DNA from: Astropecten irregularis
Taxonomy: Eukaryota; Echinodermata; Asteroidea; Paxillosida; Astropectinidae
Length of the DNA stretch: 64,000 bases
Reading direction: 5' to 3'
Assembly: GCA_963971285.1 (NCBI GenBank)
Contig: OZ020244.1
Coordinates: 20,832,001-20,896,000, forward strand
Part shown: piece by piece, positions 49,301 through 59,675 of the stretch
Numbering within the stretch: position 1 is the first letter of the stretch
How the letters are laid out: every line of letters begins with the position of its first letter
The notes under the pieces: model-generated
What the model was told of the DNA's origin: nothing
Databases searched by the model: none
Seen by the model: only the letters and a program-made list of their open reading frames with translations
Made by a program: the position numbers and the translations under genes

Positions 49301-52300
49301 ACAACGATTTTCTAGGCTGAGGAGGTCTAAATCTTTTAGCCGCTCCTCATACGGGGCAGAACTCCTAAGAATAAATTTAGTGGCACGCCTCTGGACTTTT
49401 TCAATGGCACTATTAAGACCTTTAGCACTATGATTCCAGATCTTGGACCCGTATTCCAAAATGGGTCTAACATGCGCTAAATAAAGAGTTTTACGTGTTG
49501 CAATATCGTAAACATCGAAACAAGTGTGCCTGATCATACCTAGAATGCAGTTGGCTTTGCAAACCATTTCGTTGATGTGCAACTTCCAACTCAAATTGTT
49601 GGTCACCATAATACCAAGATCATTCATATTATCAACAAATAGTAAATTATGGTTGCCAAGTTTATAATCAAAAGGGGCAACATGATGGTGTTTACGGGTT
49701 TTGACAGGTAGCACAACACATTTGTTAACTTTGAAGTCAATATCCCAAGTTATACTCCAATTAAAAATAGCATTGAGATCAATATCTCTACAATATGTTA
49801 TGAAGTGTTCTAAAGTTGACAGCTAACTTCTGGGACTTGAGCAAAAGATCAGACAATGCTTACGTTGTATCGGTACAGGCACTCTCGGAAAATCTTGCAG
49901 GTCCTTCTGAAGGAGAATGATCGGATTCTGTTGGGTTGTCTTCGGATAGGACTCGCATTTCAGGGAGGCATCCGGATAGAAGCAGTCTCGCTCCCAGACC
50001 AGGGCCTGCGTGGAGGCCTGGACCCCGGTCTGCTCAGCGATGGACTCCTGGAACTCTGCCAATGTACCACGGGGCTCCACGTACACCTTGAGGCATTCCG
50101 ACTTGGCCACGAAGAAGACGTCAACAACCCTCATGGCTAGGAGGTGCTGGACCTCATCAAAGAACTTGCTGAAGGTCCACATTCTCTCTGGGGTGCATTC
50201 CAGAAGACCACGTAGTATCTTGGTGAACAGTGTCCTCAGGCCACTAAGGAAGAATCAAAATGGAACTGACTGATGAATCATTCAGAAAGTAAAGTTTTCA
50301 AAACAAAGTTCACCACTGAATATTCCTTAGGGCTTTGTAGCATTCTTTCCCCGAGACTAGTCTTTACATGAATGAAAAGCCAGGAAATGCACGTTATCAA
50401 TACTGCATCTTAAACCCAGCCTGAATATGAAGTTAAAACATGAACAATGTGTCTGTTGTTACCCAGACTCCCATATACCTTGACAAGTGGCACGTATTGG
50501 GCAACTCAGAGCTCCATTCTATTGGTCCATTCATGGAATCTTTCTGCACTCCTGATATGACACCTGATGCCTTCTGAGTTGTTATGTGGAACCTGTACAA
50601 GGCAACAATGACAGTGACATCAGTGATGCCTATGACCCTTTACGAAACAACGGCTTGGGCTTGGGCTTGGGCTTAGGCTCCGTCATCTAAAAGCTGAAAA
50701 TAGAGGTTGTGAATTATCCCTGAGGTTGAAGCTCTGTTTTCTTGTTCGAAGCAGAGTATCTACTTTGAAACCGTACCCCAAAACCTATATTTTGATTACT
50801 GTTACTTCAATTAGAAATGGAGCTGAAGTCGGAGCCGGAGCCCAAGCCGAGGAAAGGGCCCTATGACAACTGGAAAATGGTTGTCTAAAGCCACAAGTAT
50901 GACAATTGTCTATGACAGTGATAACAAATTCAACTTGTGAAACTACTCTTAACTAGAAAACCAAAAATTCACAAATGATGAACTGACAGAACTGTCAAAG
51001 TCTATCGAACCATGATCAACTATTAGGGGTCCGGCATTAAACAGTATAGTAGGACGGAACAAGATTATTAATGCTATGAAGGGTACAGTACAAATCATGC
51101 ACAAACTCAACAAATAAGTCCACTGTTGTTGTTGCTGCAGCTGTGTTGTTTTTTAAAGCTATTTTTGTATTTGTTGATGTTCCTGTCATTGCTTGTTCTT
51201 AAAGTCATTGCTAATAATAATAATATCAGTAATTTATGAGTCACCGAATTGTCAAAGGGTAAAAGGCGCTCACAAGAACAAAGGAAAAGATATGAAGGAG
51301 ATGGCAGCTAAGATCTAGGATATTCATAATTTTTTCAATTTTATTCTTAGCTGAAGAACATTTACATTGTCTCCCTGTTCCTCCTGCCTCCAAAGGGTCT
51401 GAAGGGAAGTAAGCCAGTGGCGACATGGTAGAAGGTTACGCCGATGCTCCACAGGTCAATGCGTGCTGAGAAGGTCTTATCAGTTCGCTGTCTCAGAACG
51501 GCCCGCTCATAAAGATCAGGGTGCTGCAAGATAATTGATGGAGACGGGATAAAAAGGGGAAGTAATAAATTGCTCATCAACCGCAATAGTGACCTGAGCC
51601 AGGAAGGCATTAACTTTCCAACCCTAGTAACCTCTTCTTAACCCCTTCTGCCCGTTTTTGTTTTCCCACTGGCCAGGATTAATTATTAGACATTGATTTA
51701 CACAAGAGATCATCTGGCCTAGCCATGTCAGTGTGCAGGGAGCTCAGTGTATAACATTGTGGACACAAAATGGTTGAATCATTATCATCATTATTTATTT
51801 CTGGTAATGACACCAAGGATACCTCAAAAGCGCCCTAGGCACTGTAGCTCGAAAGCCTGATGAAACCTTTTATGGAAAGATGATGAGAAGAAGGTACAGT
51901 TTTAGAGGTGGGAGAAAAAACCCCAGAGTAATATTCTGGGTGAAACCCACAGAATCAGGTAGGGACTAAAAACCCAATCCCCTTTTGGACCGAGCCGGAC
52001 TTGAACCCGGTCCGCCAGAGGGGAAAGGCGAGGAAAGAACTGGCATGCCAACCTGACTCCCGAATAACATCAACGTAATCAGGGTCACCACATCTTCGTT
52101 CGGGGATCACATGCATGCCTCTGGTCGAAAAAGGTGTTCTATTCAAATGCAAATTAAGCGGTAGTTTCACCACCGTTAATGAGCCCATTTTAGGGAACAA
52201 TAAAGGTTCATTGAACCTCTCCTTCCAGACAATACCCCCATTCAATGCAATTCAATGGAAATAACAAAGCAATCATCACATTGATGCAGCACACTGGGGA

Positions 52301-55300
52301 ACATACTGCTATAGATGCTTCCCAGACTGAAGGGGTTAAATGCTATTATTTCTCCAAGGACTTTGAAAAAAGATTCTGCTGAGCAAGATTTCATAAAGAA
52401 ACGGTCGATCTACAATTTATCCTTGGGATCAAGAGTCTACCCGACATATGCTGAAGGGCACCGTCTAATGCCACTCACCAGATACTCTTCTGTCCCGTAC
52501 AAGGAAACGAAATTCTCGTCGTCCTGGAGTTCTCTGGCCGCGCCAAAGTCGGCGAGCTTGTAGATGGAGCTGCCATCATCGGCCTTCACTATCATGATGT
52601 TGCCTGGCTTGATGTCCCTGTGCACAATGTCCAGATCACGCAGGTGTTTCATACCAGCACCTTCAGGGAGACCGAACAAATGGATCAGTCAGTTGAACAA
52701 ATCATGACAAAAACCTGCGACCATCCAGCAGACTATGGCTGCATCCGAAGCCAGTTGTCTAAAGCTAGGTCTAGGTATGGGCCCACTGAAAATACATTGG
52801 AACATTCTGACTATGTTGACGTAGCCATAGCTCTAGAAACCCATTTTGGACATGGCCTGAGCTGGGGGTTCATCAGTGGATCTCTCCCCTTTGCAGGTTG
52901 CACCAGTATCCATTATTAAGGTTGATTTCCTTTTAAGACCCAACCCCAAACACCTCTGCATTTTGGCCAAGAGCTTTCCTGAATCCATAAAATTTGAACA
53001 CTTCATTTTAGCTTTTGATAAAGATCCTGCAAGGATCGTAACGTGCCAGGCCCTCCTAACTCCCAGCCTTTTATCAAATTTATGTCATAATTTAAGCAGA
53101 CGAGCAGTTTTCAGCAATTTATTACTGATAAATTCTAACACTGTGTAATCTGTCATATTCTACTGTGTAAAGTCATAATCTACAGACTTTGACTGAGAAA
53201 GGATCAGATTTCCAGTACACACCATGCATACTATTTCTGGAGTGTGTGTGGTTCTGAGAAGATACGGAAGGCTTAATAATCAATATTTCGAACAGTAGGC
53301 CTATATGCTCTGTTCATCCTTGAAAGAGGTACCATAGTCCTGTTCAGACTTTGACAAGGTTGAACTACAAGCCCCAACTAAAATCCTACTGTTCCTTGGC
53401 CCATGAAGTCCTGTATCCTTCGAAATCCAACACACGAACAAACAAACTAAAAAGCAGACTCCAAAAAATGAAGAAACTGAAATGACAACTGCCAAAAGTG
53501 CAACAAACTGACCACAGCCAACAGATAAATACTGGAACATGCAGACAGGAAATGACGTAGACAGAAAATAAACATGGCATCTTACAGACATCCCCCAAGA
53601 CACGCTTCAATTCCTCTTCCTCCAGCCCGTAAGAATTCTTAGGATCCTCCAGGATGTTGTACACACTGCCACCAGAACACAGCTCCATTATGATCACAGG
53701 GTTCTTGGTGATTTGCTGGGAAAAAAGTCAAAATGAAGCAAGATTAACTATATACATGTACATCCATCACCATGTAAGAACCGTTCGTACTTTCACACAA
53801 TTCTATTTCATTCGCACTTCTCGTAGGCCTAAACGTTTCGACTAGCCTGCTCTAGTCAGGGTCTCCTGATGATACAGTAGGTCCAGCCAGCCAGAAAAGA
53901 AATAAAAATGCTCAGTGAGGGAAAATCCTGCTGAGATAGGCCGACAGCAAAGCATAAACCATTCAAAGCAGTTCCAGGAAGCCGAAAGCACAGTTATTTT
54001 GCATAGCTATTTAACCGCTGAATTTTTGTGAAAAAAAGAAAATTGTCTTACATCCTGCTCAATATCGAAGAGTTTGACGATGTTGGGATGGTGGAGCTTA
54101 AGCAGCACGTCAAACTCCCTCTGCTGAACACTCTGGGGTCTCATGTAGCTCATGTTGTTAAAGGCCTTCGCCGCCACCAACTCTCCAGTTTTCTAAACAA
54201 AATAAACAACAACCGCAACAAAAATACATCAATGAATGTGACAGTTTCTCAGGTTTGCAGCATTGGTAGTGCTGCATACATCTAAACTTGATCCTTGGGA
54301 TGTAGCAGTTCAGTTTGTAACTTTGTTTCATGGCTTCTGATTGACAAATGAGCAAAGATGACCAACTATTAGGGACACCACCAACATAGGGCTGGATAGG
54401 TCAGTTCCAGGTAGAGCACTAGTACGGTATTCCAGGGGTCTAACGTTCAGAATACAAAAATTTTGAACACACCAATCAGGCTCTAACATACATTGTACAA
54501 CAAAAGATGGCTTGTTCATCCAGGTTATCCAGATACTTTACACTTTTGTACAGTATGTGCACAAATGTTTATAGGGGGAAAAAATTATTTTGTAATTTAT
54601 ATTCTTTTTTTCATTGAAACAATTTGGTGTTCCCAAATGTTTGTTCTCAAAAACTATCCTTGTAGTCTAAAACTTTTGTGTATACAGTGTACACTATAAA
54701 GTTTGGTTCATATATACATGTAATTCAATCAGCCATACACTGTGTACAGTAAATTAGGACACAAAACAGGTTTACAAAGTTGAATATGAAAACTTAAATA
54801 GTACGATAACTAGTACAATACAACAACAACCCTGCAACAATGTAGCTCAAAAGCCTAAGTCCACTCATAAAAAGAGGCATCAAATATCAAATGAAAACTT
54901 AAATGGACCATACAAAATAAAGATTGACCAAAAAGCATAGAGAATGACCGGCAGTGAAATGCGTGAGAATTAGCCACTGAAGGAACTGAAACAACATGAA
55001 CTAGAAGACAAAGAAAAAAGAATCCATCATCAAAGTCCAGAGTAAGCAATGACCCCCCCCCCCCCCCCCCTCACTATTCCAAGTCCTTTCGAAGTACCCC
55101 AGCCTGGGGGTCGATTTCACGAAAAGCCCTATTTTAATTGATCGTAACTCCAGTTACCAAGGATAACCCTTTGTATTCTACCTTGGGCCGCATGTGCATC
55201 ATAAGTTCTACGATTGATCTAGTAAGTTTAGTTACAATGAGTTTGGAGAAATCGACACAGGCCTGGCTTCATTTCTAATATTATACATATACAACAAAAT

Positions 55301-58255
55301 AAATAATTGGCAACAAGAGAAAGAGTATACATCTATTTAATGCTTTGCAGCAGTGTGCCGGGAAAACAATTTGAATTTGAGACATGAGCAATTTGACCAC
55401 AAACATTCCAGACAGGTCAGTCTTTACAGATGATTAATCTACATTGGTTGATTTGTGGCTGAATAGCGTTCCGCACTAATGACGTCACACCACGCGCGAC
55501 GCGCACACATACTTCCACGCATGCTTCCACTCACCACACGTTTGCATGGCCACGTTGCAATGTTTGTCTGAGGTTCGGTGCTATTTTTAGCTTAAGTGCG
55601 CAGCGCTATTCAAAGAACCCTGGCCGGAAAAAAAAAATCCCAGGTATTTCTCATCATGGGAAAGTCCCAGTACAGGCAACATTCTAAAAAAAACATGCAT
55701 GCATTCTCCACATGTGGTTTAGACTATGGTACATGTACATAAATTATGTACAACCAAGTGCAGTGTACTGTACACACTGGTTCTGTGTACATGTACCAAA
55801 CAGTTCACTACATGCAAGTGGAGTTATACTGGATATTCTCTCTTTGCTGTGTACAGTACTAGTGCATAGTGGGCTTGTGTACAATAATATTAACGGACAT
55901 GACTGTGTAATCTGTCCGAGCCTATGATCAATTTTTAAGCGAGACTTCTTCTAACTACAATTTCAGAAGCCATTCACTATGTCCATTGTCCAAACAATTT
56001 TTCAAAATTTCTTCAAACTTCAGACCAAAACAAAGAAATGGCCTGCTGTTATGGTACAAGTAAACCTCCAGCACTTGCATGTACAAAACTAATTGAAATC
56101 TGTGTATCATGCAAAGGAAGCATTTGTGCATGTAAATGCAGGTTCTATAATAAAATTCAGTTCCAAAGAAAAGACATATGTTATATTATATTTCAGTTTC
56201 ATATGTAATAAAAACCAGATAGATAAAAGAAATTAGATTCCTGTTTCACTGTTTCTATTCTATTGGCCCAATTGCAGTTGCCGGACCTGCTTAAAACTGG
56301 ATCAGTATAATTTCTGCGAAAAGCAAAACATCACATGAGAACCATGCAGTTGGGAGCAATGTACAATAATGGCATTTTGCTTGGTAATCCTGTCTTGGTA
56401 AAGTAAGGGTTTTACTGTGAAATTGGCCAAAAGGGCAAAGATTTCAACTTATGCATGACCTGAAACAAAGACAAATAAACCATCAAGTATCTTTTTTAAG
56501 ACTCATCATTATTATGTAGTTTGCCACACTTCCTATATCTGAGATTAATCCTTTCAATTCATTGTAATTTTAACATGTTTTAACAAATTTGCAAAATAAT
56601 GTGCACTCATAAAAAAAGTTACCCTGGTGAAAATAGAACTTGATACATAAAGCCTCGAAATCAAAACTTCCTTTTAGCCGTTATTGCGCAATGTTTCTAA
56701 ACTTTACCAGGAATTATAATGAAACTCTAATCTCCTTCCTCCATGCTGTCATCAATAGAATAGGAACAAGGACATGGATATATGGTCACTGAATTGTGAA
56801 AGTAGGTCAAATGTAGTTTAATATATCTAGCTTAATGGCAGCCAACTGTTTTATTATTCAACATAATCTATGGCCTAGCCTATGCCATGGACAAAAGCTT
56901 TTAATATAACACAAATTGGTTTTTATTGCAATTCTTTCAAACACGAAATTGTAGATTACTTCTAGATTGAGTCAATCTTTGCTTTGGTACCTGTGCCCAC
57001 ACTGGTGATGACGAAAGAACGTACTATGGTACTACACTGTATATCATGCAATAACAAATCAACAATGGCCTATTGTACGGCTGAATGGACAACTACAACT
57101 GAATAATTGATGGACTTCATGTATTAGCCAGCTTGGGGGAATCCCCTTTAATTCCACAGTTATGTACATCCTGGTACTGTTGACGTTTTCAGGTTTGAAT
57201 AGGTTTGAATGGCTCTGTGGTAGGTATACGTACATGTACAATACACAATAAGGGAATGAAGTCTGATACATACAGCTACATGTAACTACATAACAGGACA
57301 TACATGTACGTAACTTTCCTCTACTTTCCACCCACTACAAATGCACCAAATGCTGCAAAAAAGTACCACAAGCAAGCCCAAATTTATAAGCAATTAGGGA
57401 GATTATAGGACAGTTTTTGTGAGCAGGATTTAATTACATTACAAAAAGTGAATTTCATTTAGATTTTCACTAACTGATTATTTTGTAAAAAATGTCATTT
57501 CAATTGAGAACTCCTCAACAGAAATCTGTTTCATTTGGGTAATCCTATATGGGGCTTTTAGGGTAAATTGTCTTCTGTTTCTTTTCTTAGTAAAGTTTCT
57601 CAACTTTTAATTCAAACGGACAAAGATGATTGACTATTAGGGACACCATTAAAGTAGGGCCTGAAAACTGGTAGAGTGCCTACGGTACGGTATTCAGGAG
57701 GTCGCCAGTTCGAATCCCGCTCCAGTCAATTTTTCTTTGTTCAATTTTCAATAACTTTTAATTCAATCCTCAAATAACCACAGGGGAAACTGACTTAATT
57801 TAAAGTTATTTAAAAGTGAAAAAAGAAAAATTTACTGGAGCTGGATTTGAACCGGCGACCTCCTGAATATCGTACAGATGCTCTATCAACTGAGCCATCC
57901 AGCCCTACATTGGTGGTGACACCAATAGTCAATTATCTTTGTTAATGTCTCAAATGCAATCTGTATTAACATTCAAGTTGTATACTGAAATACGAAATTT
58001 AGATTAAATAAATCGGATAATAAATAACTTAAAATGAACTTTACTTCATGAGAACTAAAATCAGTGCAATTAAGTATCTAAAATACACCTACTCCTGTCC
58101 TATGATGAGCTCATGAGACCCTTAATTGATACAAATGAACAGCCTACCTTGTGACGGCCTCTGTACACCGTACTGGTTGCTCCGGTACCAAGAACATCGG
58201 AAAGGTACCACAGGTAGGTCTTGGTGCTTCGGATTGGACTCGATGTCGACGCCAT
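40321..58255 (-). CDS. TBK1: TBK1/IKK-epsilon-like serine/threonine kinase (17 coding exons, 929 aa)
   Basis: TBK1 and IKK-epsilon phosphorylate IRF-type factors and autophagy receptors downstream of nucleic-acid sensors. Exons in order: 58148-58255, 54052-54192, 53586-53715, 52479-52660, 51366-51523, 50479-50592, 49864-50243, 48582-48640, 48078-48169, 46558-46780, 45852-45976, 44961-45077, 43909-44010, 43147-43243, 42234-42371, 41547-41698, 40321-40792. All GT-AG with phases that close; 2790 nt including TGA. Kinase domain about 16-310: glycine loop [15 protein letters not shown] lysine K45, HRD D142, DFG D164, and activation-loop serine S179 in [11 protein letters not shown] (equivalent to human S172). 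A ubiquitin-like domain lies in exon 7 (about 315-390), then a long helical dimerisation region and a C-terminal helix resembling the adaptor-binding CC2 (about 775-805). It is about 200 aa longer than human TBK1 (729): extra linker in exons 15-16 and a 120-residue polar tail. In-frame ATG 58286-58288 is an alternative start; homology and a TISU-like context favour 58255. Confidence 0.94.
40934..41014. mobile_element. GATTTCAC-ended MITE (family C), short, TBK1 intron 16
   Basis: GGGGTCGAATTCACAAAACT at the left and AGTTATAATCAACCCC at the right. It is a shortened member. Confidence 0.55.
41332..41538. mobile_element. Element with GCCTGA/GCTTAG-rich ends (family F), TBK1 intron 16
   Basis: ACGAAACGGAAGCTTAGACT at the left and GAGCCTGAGCCTAAGCCTCC at the right; internal GTTGAAGCTCTGTTTTCCTT and CCTCTATTTTGATACCTGTT are shared with 50640-50865. 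Confidence 0.55.
41791..42000 (+). pseudogene. Remnant ORF with a C2H2-type finger, probably retroelement-derived, in TBK1 intron 15
   Basis: A 69-codon plus-strand ORF contains [20 protein letters not shown] followed by RSH, a C-x2-C-x12-H-x3-H finger. Fingers of the form CxxCxRxCxSRxGLxSHxRxH are, from memory, typical of the C-terminal tail of some non-LTR retroelement proteins. It is antisense to TBK1 and has no flanking exons, so a decayed retroelement tail is the best guess. Confidence 0.45.
42190..42210. repeat. G-rich run close to the TBK1 exon 15 donor
   Basis: GGGGA followed by 16 Gs on the plus strand, i.e. a C-rich run in the TBK1 transcript about 24 bases downstream of the exon 15 donor (42233). 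Confidence 0.8.
42449..42792. mobile_element. TTAA-type MITE, second subfamily (TBK1 intron 14)
   Basis: TTAAAGGTAATATCATACTT at the left; right end AAAGTATGATACTACCTTTA then A. Closely similar to 34969-35345. A degenerate tRNA-like SINE piece follows directly at 42793-42850. Confidence 0.75.
45319..45352. repeat. Short GC-rich palindrome in TBK1 intron 11
   Basis: CCGCCGCACTCTAATT is followed by ATAGAGTGCGGCGG, a hairpin of about 15-bp arms. Confidence 0.65.
45554..45721 (+). mobile_element. CRE-family MITE (family A) with perfect 18-bp terminal repeats, TBK1 intron 11
   Basis: The left end CCAATAGCGCTCCGCACT (45554-45571) and the right end (45704-45721) are exact reverse complements, defining the family borders. 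In this copy the CRE is broken by an insertion (TGACTAAAGTCA). Confidence 0.85.
46397..46544. mobile_element. GATTTCAC-ended MITE (family C) 13 bp from the TBK1 exon 10 donor
   Basis: GACCGATTTCGAGAATCACT at the left and TTTTGTGAAATCGGTACCCT at the right. It lies just inside intron 10, almost touching the donor site at 46557. Confidence 0.65.
46839..47263. mobile_element. GGAGAG-rich inverted element in TBK1 intron 9
   Basis: GAGGCCTTCATTTTAATAAA at the left and TCCTTAAAAATCAAGGCC at the right. The interior repeats short palindromic GGAGAGC...GCTCTCC motifs many times. Its class is unknown. Confidence 0.5.
48678..49818 (-). mobile_element. 5'-truncated LINE (jockey/CR1-type reverse transcriptase C-terminus) in TBK1 intron 7
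   Basis: The minus-strand frame has typical RT thumb and C-terminal sequence: [78 protein letters not shown]. The similarity starts about 45 bp downstream of the TBK1 exon 7 donor. Near 49060 an eight-T run is followed by a stop; a one-base shift there reopens the frame for another ~20 residues. The 3' end has AATAAA and an A-rich tail near 48.68 kb. It lies in the same orientation as TBK1. It is a fragment and not functional. Confidence 0.85.
50640..50865. mobile_element. Element with GGCTTG-repeat ends (family F), TBK1 intron 5
   Basis: Left end has three GGCTTG units then GGCTTAGGCTCCG; right end has CGGAGCCGGAGCCCAAGCC, so the ends are imperfect inverted repeats with hexamer slippage. 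The core is shared with 41332-41538. Confidence 0.55.
51985..52250 (-). mobile_element. Possible SINE in TBK1 intron 4
   Basis: The minus strand carries GGGTTCAAGTCCGGCTCGGT, a B-box-like motif, with a weak A-box-like sequence upstream. A nearby CACTGTAGCTCGAAAGCCTG stretch at about 51840 looks like a SINE tail. Evidence is weak. Confidence 0.3.
54345..54470 (+). mobile_element. tRNA-derived SINE, TBK1 intron 1
   Basis: CAACTATTAGGGACACCACC leader, GGGCTGGATAGGTCAGTTCC and GTAGAGCACTAGTACGGTAT; the B box is decayed. Confidence 0.6.
55103..55266. mobile_element. GATTTCAC-ended MITE (family C), TBK1 intron 1
   Basis: CCTGGGGGTCGATTTCACGA at the left and GAGAAATCGACACAGGCCTG at the right. It is preceded by an 18-base C run (55053-55070). 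Confidence 0.65.
55461..55611 (+). mobile_element. CRE-family MITE (family A), TBK1 intron 1
   Basis: GAATAGCGTTCCGCACTAAT at the left and GCGCAGCGCTATTC at the right, with an intact TGACGTCA near 55480. It lies in the long first intron of TBK1. Confidence 0.8.
57620..57942. repeat. Two tRNA-derived SINEs head-to-head as a foldback, TBK1 intron 1
   Basis: The plus copy (57620-57760) has a degenerate A box (GGTAGAGTGCC) and a B box (GTTCGAATCCC). The minus copy (about 57800-57942), read on the minus strand, has GGGCTGGATGGCTCAGTTGA, GGTTCAAATCC and a near-complete acceptor stem (GGCTGGA with TCCAGT). Both share the leader AAAGATGATTGACTATTAGG or its variant. The arms of about 140 bp can pair in the TBK1 pre-mRNA. 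Confidence 0.75.
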
Positions 58256-58261
58256 CTTGTC
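58248..58261 (-). promoter_or_regulatory. TISU/YY1-like initiator around the TBK1 start codon
   Basis: On the minus strand the start codon lies in CAAGATGGCGTC, one base off the TISU consensus. This supports residue 1 at 58255 over the upstream in-frame ATG at 58288. Confidence 0.45.
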
Positions 58262-59283
58262 TCCTGTTCCGTCTTTCCTTTCCTTCACTCTTCAGTGTAG
58301 GATTCAAAAGAGTTTACACTGCCACACAAAAATTAAAAAGGACAAAATTAATATTATGTGGTTTACTAAAGGTACTTTTTTCAAGCAAGGCTGTCATGAT
58401 TTCATGAACAATAGTAGGACGCAGCAATACAACAAGGCCACTTCCTGTGAACTGTGATGTAAAAGTAAAATAGGAAATCAACATGGTTGTTTGCAAATTA
58501 CAGTGAATGTCTGCAAACAATGTACACCAGATCCTATATTACAACATGTTCACTGGCAAAATTTGTGATGTAAAACTTCCCTTTGCATTGCAACTTGGAG
58601 GAAGTACATGTACAGTAGATACTGACCATCGGTTGCAATATTAATCATAACCTTTGATCATGGCCGCAAGAATGTAAGATATAATCAAGGGCTAATATTA
58701 GCACAACTTGGGTGGGCTAGTTTTTTTTTAATTGCCTACCGGTAAAAAGGTTTATAAGTCCAATGAGAAGGACAATTTCACAAGAAATATGTATGCAAAG
58801 CAATATTTTCCTATCATTTTTACAGAGAGGAGACATTTGTGCAGTCCACATACCAACAACTGTATGTCCTTGGCTTTATTTAGTTCAAGCTTAAATTAAT
58901 GCTTGCACTGTTACTGTTACAAATTGGCCAACTGCTATTAAAAATATTAAAATAGCCTAAAGGTTATTTCCCACATAGCTCATAGGACAAGTGGAGGTTT
59001 GTTTATTTACATTTGTATCAACTATCAACACACCAAATCAACACGCAATGTCTATGGATATATAGCATACATGTGTATGAGTAGGCCTATTGCCTCAAGT
59101 GGTGTAAAGTCCAACAAAATTGTGGAACTCAGTCTATTTCTCCATGGTCATAATCATATGACTTGATGATCAAACCTTGCATTGTGCAATGTTTGGTGTT
59201 CAATGAAGTGCGGTGAAATCCTGGTAGGCCTTGCTAAAGACCTACGCACAAGATGGATAACTGACCATAGGGCGCGTGGTAAT

Positions 59284-59338
59284 CGGCATGGAGGCCGCCA
59301 TTCTCCATACAAATTATACACGAGCCGCCATGTTGATG
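59284..59338 (-). promoter_or_regulatory. Two YY1-like motifs upstream of TBK1
   Basis: Read on the minus strand, this stretch has AATGGCGGC and CATGGCGGC about 35 bp apart, both close to the YY1 core, roughly 1 kb upstream of the TBK1 start. It may mark the real promoter or a non-coding first exon. The evidence is motif only. Confidence 0.25.
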
Positions 59339-59537
59339 TGCAAGCTGGGAGATTTATCAAAGAAAAGGGGAGTGTTAGGCAAGATTTTGTCCCGAATTCG
59401 ATTGAAACTTATTGTTTATTGTAAAAAGAAATAGGTCCTATTTATTTGACATTGATGTGAAGCAGCTGAATATAAAAAGCGGTGATTTTTTTGTGGTTTT
59501 CTGGGGTATCGCACACATCGCTCATATCATCTCCATA

Positions 59538-59675
59538 CGTGGAGCGCCCCCTCTCATGTCACACTATGCATGCACGTGCACACATATACCTCCTCTCACC
59601 ACACGTTTGCATGGCCGTTTGCAATGTTTGTCTGAGGTTCGGTGCTATTTTTAGCGCAAATGCGCAGTGCTATTC
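59538..59675 (+). mobile_element. CRE-family MITE (family A) upstream of TBK1
   Basis: Contains the family body (CACCACACGTTTGCATGGCC, TTGCAATGTTTGTCTGAGGT, TAGCGCAAATGCGCAGTGCT). The CRE is lost (TCATGTCACA). Confidence 0.7.

Noticed and set aside
49823..50273. Plus-strand ORFs opposite TBK1 exon 7
   Set aside because: Antisense shadows of the ubiquitin-like domain exon.
53770..53880. Sequence with GTTTCGACTAGCCTGCTCTA and CTCCTGATGAT, reminiscent of hammerhead ribozymes of Penelope-like elements
   Set aside because: The CTGATGA and GAAAC-type cores lie on opposite strands here, so a hammerhead cannot form; probably just a repeat fragment.
57650..57735. Possible tRNA gene
   Set aside because: The D arm is disrupted and the sequence belongs to a dispersed SINE family with a shared non-tRNA leader.
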